Shown in pieces: positions 58,004 through 64,000 of a stretch of DNA of 64,000 nt. This DNA comes from Xylaria sp. FL1777 (taxonomy: Eukaryota; Ascomycota; Sordariomycetes; Xylariales; Xylariaceae): NCBI GenBank assembly GCA_022578965.1, contig MU400547.1, forward strand, positions 285,349-349,348, given 5' to 3'. Within the stretch, counting starts at the first letter, position 1, and every line of letters starts with the position of its first letter. The notes under the pieces were generated by a model. That model saw nothing but the letters and a program-made list of their open reading frames with translations. It searched no databases and was not told where the DNA came from. The position numbers were made by a program, and so were the translations under genes.

Positions 58004-59288
58004 ATTCAGAACATGTAGAGAGTGTATTTCTGAGTATTTTAGTGTTTCGCACACGGTGACGCGCCCCTACTTACGCCGTAGGACGTGTGTGTGCCGGTTC
58101 GAAGATCAAATCCAGACTTATGTTGATGAGAATTGATGAAAAGCGTATGACTCAACCCCGCAGTAAAAATTACCGATACGGAGGCAGCCCCTCCTTGGCA
58201 TTAGTGCCAGACCACTACCATTACTACCAAATTAGGAAAGCGGTGAAGAAATATAGCTAGCTTGCAGGTTAAGTAGGGTAATTAAGCCACACGTAAGCCA
58301 TATGCCTACATGTATTACGAAGTAAGTACTGTGGCCTTTAGAAGTGGCTGCGCCACAACTCAACCAGAATAGCGGAGGGAACAATGACCACTCAATTGAA
58401 CATTACTAGGTAGAGGTAGTAGTATGTAGTGTTTTTTTGGTCTTCAGCACTGGAGGTAATGTAGTGTTATGATGTTGTGTAGGTAATGGAGTAATGTGGC
58501 ATACTTAAGGAATGCAGTGGGAGGGGTGATGTAGCCACCCCATAGTGCTTGCCTAACAGTACCTACCTGTAAGTGCGCATCCCACCTCTAACCACATTAG
58601 GGTTAAAGTGGTCTACGGATAGTAAGTAAAGCACGTCTACTTACGCATACGCATATGTACATGTGAAAAGCTGCCCTGCAATTCCAAGGGCCCGGGATCA
58701 TGTTGAAATCTACACCGAAAGGGGGTTCGGTTCTACTAAGTAGATACCTACTTGACCAGCTATGGGGAAGCGGATGGGACCCCGCGTTTTTCTAGATCCT
58801 GTGGTCATATGTGCTAGACGTCCATGTTAATGATGTATATATCTAAGGATGTCAGCATAGTACGAGAGATAATCCGAGTAAGGAGGGTAGCTGCCTTGAA
58901 TGTACGAAACGGCGGTACCAAATAAATCATTAACCACCGAGTTGTTGGTGCAACTCGGCCAAGTAACTGATAAACTTGGTAGGTAAGGTAAAAAAAAAAA
59001 AAAAAGAAGAAGAAGGCCTATGAGATATCTAGGAAAAACAAATCCGAATTTCCGATTCGGACCAAACCCCGCCCCAAGCTCAGGCTCGCTACCCTTCTGG
59101 CATTCGGATCTCAGAGGTGATTGATTCATGTAGCCACGGACCAAGACATTTAAATGCTTGCGTCATATCTTAGAAGGTATGGCTACTTCCATCCAGCTCA
59201 CCACAAATCCGTGAGCTCGGAATCAAGAACAGTAAACCAAAACCTGCATGATAAGAAACCTGGGTAGCAAGCCTTCGCAACTTCCACC
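58004..59288. other. Divergent intergenic region between ThrRS and DAK genes
   Basis: Both promoters should be here. It has ACCTACCTG at about 58562, a 16-A run at 58990-59005 followed by (GAA)3, and no supportable coding frame. Confidence 0.55.
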
Positions 59289-61188
59289 ATGTCGGCCAAA
59301 CATTTCATCAATGACCCTACTGCTCTCGTAGACGCTGCCCTGGAGAGCCTCACCTTGACAAACCCATCGGTAGGCTTGGACGCCGCAAACAAGATTGTCT
59401 ACCGCAGACCGGGCTATGGCCCCGCACAAGTATCTATCATCAGCGGCGGCGGCAGCGGCCACGAGCCGAGCTTTGGTGCCTTCGTCGGCGAGGGCCTGCT
59501 CTCCGCCGCCGTGGCCGGGACCATCTTCGCGTCTCCCAGCGCCGAGCAGGTGCGGAAGGCCATCACGTCGCGGGTCGACACCGGCAAGGGCGTCTTAGTG
59601 ACGGTCATGAACTACACGGGAGACGTGCTCAATTTCGGCATGGCGGTCGAGAAGGCCAAGGCCGCTGGTCTGAACGTTGAGATGGTCGTCGTCGGCGATG
59701 ATGTTGGCGTTGGTCGCGAGAAGGGGGGTAAAGTAGGTCGTCGCGGCATTGCTGGGACCGTGCTCGTGCATAAGATAGCCGGCGCCTTGGCTGCTCAGGG
59801 CGCCCCCTTGGAACAGGTGTTCAAAGTCGCTAAGCTCACGGCGGACAATTTGATCAGTGTTGGAGCAAGTCTCGAGCACGTCCACGTCCCGGGCAGAGCA
59901 CCCCTCGACCCCAAAGCGGAGGGCAGTCTGGGTGCAGACGAGGTCGAGGTTGGGATGGGCATTCACAACGAGGCTGGATCCGGGAGAGCCAAGGTCGAAC
60001 TTCCCGAGCTAGTGAAGACAATGTTATCTCAGCTTCTCGACAAGAACGACAAAGATCGAGCGTTTCTAGAGGTGAATTCGAATGAAGTGGTGTTGTTGGT
60101 GAACAACTTGGGTGGCGTCAGCGTTCTTGAGCTCGGCGGCATCACTACGGAGGTCGTCAAGCAACTTGGCGGATGGGGCATCCGCCCTGTGAGGATTCTC
60201 AGCGGCACCTACATGACAAGCCTGAACGGGCTTGGATTCAGTATATCCCTCCTTAACGTGGTGAACACTGACATTGGTGGCCCGAGCATGATCCAACTTC
60301 TCGATTACCCCTGTGAAGCGACTGGATGGTCAGCGCCCGTCTCAAAAAACACCTGGGAGGCGAAGAATACAAATACGCGAGAGGATACCGCCAAGTCCGA
60401 TCAAAGTGTTAAACCAAGCGGGCTCAAGACGGACGCTACGGCCTTCAAGAAGGTATTGATGTCCGGACTTGAAGTTTTGATTTCGGTCGAACCTGAAGTC
60501 ACAAGATTCGACACTGTTGTAGGAGACGGTGACTGCGGAATTGGTCTGAAGAGGGGAGCTGAAGGTACGATTCCCCCTATCCCTGGAATGGGCCGCATAT
60601 TGATAGAAAGCAGCGGTTTTGAAGCATCTCAAAGAATCACAGACAACAGGTGATCTCGTAGTTGATGTCGCGAATATTGTCCCTGTGATAGAAACTTCGA
60701 TGGACGGCACAGTAAGTACCCATGCACTCACCTCATGTCCCATGGCCGAATGTTACCTGCGTAGAGACTGACGATGCTACGCATAGTCTGGAGCACTCTT
60801 CGCTATATTCCTCAACGCACTCGTCCACTCACTTCGTGGGCTATCCCCAGGAGAAGCTACGCCGCAGCTTTGGTCGAATGCCCTCAGAGAAAGTTGCAAG
60901 GCTCTATCAAAATACACACCAGCTCGGCCAGGTGATAGGACGATCGTGGATGCACTGTATCCATTTGTCGACACCCTTGGCGAGTCAGGTGATATTAAAG
61001 AGGCAGCCTTGGCCTCGAAGAAAGCTGCGGAGGGAACGAAAGGAATGCGAGCCAGCCTTGGTAGGGCTGTGTACGTAGGCGGTTCTGGTTTCGAGAACGT
61101 CCCAGACCCAGGAGCGTACGGCCTAGCCTGCTTCTTTTTGGGTCTGGCTGGATTGAAGACTGATGAGGAGGGATGGGAGACGCTGTGA
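59289..61188 (+). CDS. DAK1: Dihydroxyacetone kinase
   Basis: It phosphorylates dihydroxyacetone (and glyceraldehyde) with ATP, serving glycerol use and detoxification. Exons are 59289-60564, 60611-60711 and 60787-61188, 592 aa, a normal length. Intron 1 (46 nt, phase 1) was set to end at ...GATAGAAAG because only this acceptor restores GAEAAVLKHLKESQ, the family reading; a later acceptor at 60649 also keeps frame but deletes 13 residues. DhaK part: IISGGGSGHEPSFGAFVG, TVMNYTGDVLNFGMAVEKA, and the substrate-binding His in MGIHNEAGS. DhaL part: Mg-ATP site VVGDGDCGIGLKRGAE, MDGTSGALFAIFLNAL and RASLGRAVYVGGSG. The ACCATG context at 59289 supports the start. Confidence 0.96.
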
Positions 61189-61510
61189 CACGAACGCAGT
61201 TAGGAGCACCGTGTATATCATTTCGAGGATAATAATAGCTAGTGATTTGCTTAATTCATGTATTGACTCGTGGTATCTCTTCCTGACGCCAATGCGAAGC
61301 CCATCAATGAGGGAAGCTGGATTTTTAGCTTCCATAGCTGCTTTTCACCCTTCCAATCCATGCAAGCAAATCCCGAGCACAAAAGGTATTGATACCGGTC
61401 CATCGTAGCTATTGCCGTAGATTTCTATGACCTAATATCCCCTTCGGATAGGACGATGCCCTCAAGATATGATGTTTTCGCCAAACCTTCCCAAATCCCC
61501 ATTTGTGACA
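61189..61510. other. Short convergent spacer between DAK and SmD2
   Basis: These 322 bases between facing stops show no coding frame and presumably hold two 3' untranslated regions. Confidence 0.6.
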
Positions 61511-62130
61511 TTAGCTGAGTAGTACAATAATAACCGAATCACCTCTAAGGAACCTGCAAAAGAAAAAGGAACATTAGCAATTCAAGGTCTCCGGAAGCAT
61601 ATCATATCCGTACTAAGAGATGGGATATGGCGGCTTGACGTATGAATAGCACGACAACATACATTTTGCTAACGAAACGATCCTTATTCACCGGACGACC
61701 CTTCTTGCCATTGGCCAGGCGAGGTGTCTCGGTCCACATCTCCTTGACGTTCTCGAGAACCATGTTGCAGTGGCGGTCGAAGGCCTTGACGCGCGCCAGG
61801 AGCTTGCGGTTGTTGCGGATCGAGATCAACACCTGTGTGTGGCTGCGCACGGCGGTCTGGAGGATGGATAGGGGACCAGAGCCGAACTCGTACTCTTCTA
61901 ACAGTTGAACCTCGTATTCTCTACAGGGTCGCCTTTGTCAGCTCATTCATCGCAGGTCGTGTGAATCAGCTCGGCTCAGAGCCAGAGAGGCAGGTGGATG
62001 TGCTGGTGGTAGCAACGTACGTTAACTCGTTTCTTGGCTTGGTGAGAAGCTCCCTGTGAACAGCACGTCAGTGAAATGCCCCATCCCAATGCGACTGATT
62101 TGCCACTAACTGGATCTTCGCGTCCGCCAT
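61511..62130 (-). CDS. SMD2: Small nuclear ribonucleoprotein Sm D2
   Basis: A core Sm-ring protein of the U1, U2, U4 and U5 spliceosomal snRNPs. Exons are 62130-62111, 62053-62021, 61920-61663 and 61553-61511, 117 aa. All introns are GT-AG, and every junction splits a codon after two bases (phase 2). The order is [17 protein letters not shown], then [17 protein letters not shown], the Sm1 motif [37 protein letters not shown] and Sm2 [12 protein letters not shown]. Exons 1 and 2 are very short (20 and 33 nt) and are missed without splicing. More than half of the gene's small size is intron in its 5' part. Convergent with DAK. Confidence 0.95.
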
Positions 62131-62430
62131 GGTGTAGGTGTGTTTGTGTTGTTTCCGCTAGTTGTAAGTTACGGAAGGCGGAGGTTGAAAGCAAGGCTGA
62201 AATCAAAATATTGAATTGGCGTGTACGGCAGTGCTTGGTTGATGCTATCAGTTCCTACCAGGATGTTCTCGGTGGGGCTGTACTAAGGTTACTACGGTGG
62301 CCCATAGCGAAAAAGTGTGCCAGAACCAAGGCAACCCCACCTAACTCCTTCTACCTACCCCTCGGGTATTCATTTATACCTGGGCAGCTAATAATTTACC
62401 CACTTTTTACTTTTTTTATTACGCTTTTTT
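62131..62430. other. SmD2 promoter region
   Basis: About 300 bases of ordinary composition upstream of the SmD2 start, ending sharply at an extremely AT-rich block. Confidence 0.5.
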
Positions 62431-62780
62431 AATTGTACTACTTTGCATTGCAGCATTAGTAAATACTAAATATTACGTATATTTTAATTTTATTTAATTA
62501 AGCTTATTTAAATATTATATAGCTACTTTAAAAAAAATATCTTTTTAATTACTATATATAAAGCTAAATATATATATATAATTATAAACAGTTATATTTT
62601 TAAAAATTTATAATTATATTATTATAGTTATACGTTATTATGTTTATTAATAATATATTTATATAGTTTAATTAAAGCTAGTTTTATTTATTATTTATTT
62701 TATTAAGCTATTATAAACTAAGTTTATTATTTTTTATATTTTAAGATTTTATGCTATTTTTTTTAAATATAGTATATTTT

Positions 62781-62960
62781 TTTTATATATAATTTGCTTT
62801 TTTTATATATAATTTGCTTTTTTTATATATAACTTGCTTTTTTTATATATAACTTGCTTTTTTTATATATAACTTGCTTTTTTTATATATAATTTGCTTT
62901 TTTTATATATAATTTACATTTTTTGCATATAATATATCTTTTTTATATATAATATATTTA
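62781..62960 (+). repeat. 20-bp AT-rich tandem repeat, about nine units
   Basis: The unit TTTTATATATAATTTGCTTT repeats with exact 20-bp spacing. The first six units differ only by T or C at one position (AATTTGC versus AACTTGC); the last three are more diverged. Confidence 0.93.
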
Positions 62961-63875
62961 AAGCATTTGTTTTTTTAATATTTATTTATATATTTAATAA
63001 TATAACATATTTAATAATAGTATTAGTTTTTTTAAAAAATTTTAAGTTTTAAAAATAGTTTATATTACTAAAAATAAGTTTTTTTAAAACTTTAAAAAAG
63101 TGCTTAAACATTATTTAATAAACAAAATTTATTATTAATTATTTATAAAAAAATATAAACAATAAAGTTTAAAAATTAATAAAGAAATTTATAATTAATG
63201 CTTTTTATATTTTTATAATATAATAATATTTATTTAAAATTAATTAGAATTTTTGCTATTAGCTTAACTTTAAAAAAATATTTAAAAAAAGCTAAAAATA
63301 AAATATAAATTTTAACCTTAATTATATTAAGCAAAAAAAAGCTTATATTTAATATATGTTTATTAAAAAAACAAATAAAAAAGCATATAAGCAATATTAA
63401 GCATAAAATAGCAAAAAACTATTTGCTAAATATATTATAATAAATAAAAATATTACAACAAAAGTATGTTTTAATTATTATTACTTAAAAACATTTAAAG
63501 TTTGCTTTATTTAAACAAATATATACTATAAAAATTTAATTAAGCTTATTTAAATGTTAATAAGTATATTAAATAGCAAATAAAAATAAAAAAGAAAGTA
63601 AAAAAAAAAACAAAAAAAAACTAATAAAACTATAAAAAAAAAACTAGAAAAACAAGTTATAAAAATAGCTAAATAACTAGTAAAATTAAATTATAAAAAA
63701 ACAAAATGCATATAAAAATAAAAAAGTTAAAATTATAAAAACAACTTTAACTTTAAAAAAATAAAAAAAAAAAAGTTAAAATATAATAAAGTATAATAAT
63801 ATAAAATAAGCAATACAAAAAATGCTATAAACAATAAATTATAAAATTAATAAATGTTTTTTTAAAAAAAAAAAA

Positions 63876-64000
<125 letters not shown>

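Noticed and set aside
62781..62960. Regular repeats considered as a CRISPR array
   Set aside because: Units are contiguous without spacers, and the host is a eukaryote.

Overview
The window is 64 kb of nuclear DNA from a filamentous ascomycete (Pezizomycotina; Sordariomycetes-like is my guess, not proven). The reasons are short GT-AG introns, mostly 46-130 nt with CTAAC-type branch points, gene families typical of moulds, long gene-free AT-richer stretches, and one extremely AT-rich block with the look of repeat-induced mutation.

Layout. 0-3.2 kb: 3' three quarters of the cullin regulator CAND1. 4.3-5.0 kb: a small secreted Cys-rich protein. 6.6-8.9 kb: HEM3 (haem synthesis) convergent with the glycine-cleavage H protein. 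11.0-12.1 kb: the septation GTPase Spg1/Tem1. 13.1-14.0 kb: an acidic protein with a mitochondrial presequence. 15.2-16.0 kb: two decayed gene relics, an SHMT C-terminus and a Nudix-type fragment. 18.6-22.3 kb: the seven-exon mitochondrial transhydrogenase NNT. 22.9-23.5 kb: a 128-aa protein. 24.7-29.2 kb: a large NLR immune-receptor-type protein (alpha/beta-hydrolase - NACHT - HEAT repeats). 29.2-38.8 kb: no supportable gene. 38.9-40.7 kb: a probable PH-domain protein. 40.7-44.6 kb: gene-free. 44.6-46.2 kb: a membrane SPRY protein of the Ear1/Ssh4 Rsp5-adaptor type. 48.8-51.7 kb: a Shg1-domain protein with a huge RS-like tail. 52.3-54.4 kb: a small probable complex I subunit convergent with an eIF2B-delta-like protein. 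55.6-58.0 kb: threonyl-tRNA synthetase with a GC-AG intron. 59.3-62.1 kb: dihydroxyacetone kinase convergent with the spliceosomal protein SmD2. 62.4-64.0 kb: an extremely AT-rich block with a 20-bp tandem repeat and a (TAA)n microsatellite running off the end.

Most genes are unrelated housekeeping genes, and I see no secondary-metabolite cluster. Several act in mitochondria (NNT, GcvH, the complex I-like subunit, the acidic presequence protein). The most unusual item is the NLR. Its N-terminal hydrolase-like domain carries Cys where the nucleophilic Ser is expected, it has a possible N-terminal membrane anchor, and it ends in about 15 regular HEAT-like units of 32-33 residues. It borders the largest gene-empty stretch of the window. 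Exon structures were assembled by hand from splice signals, reading phase and family knowledge; no alignment or transcript data were available.
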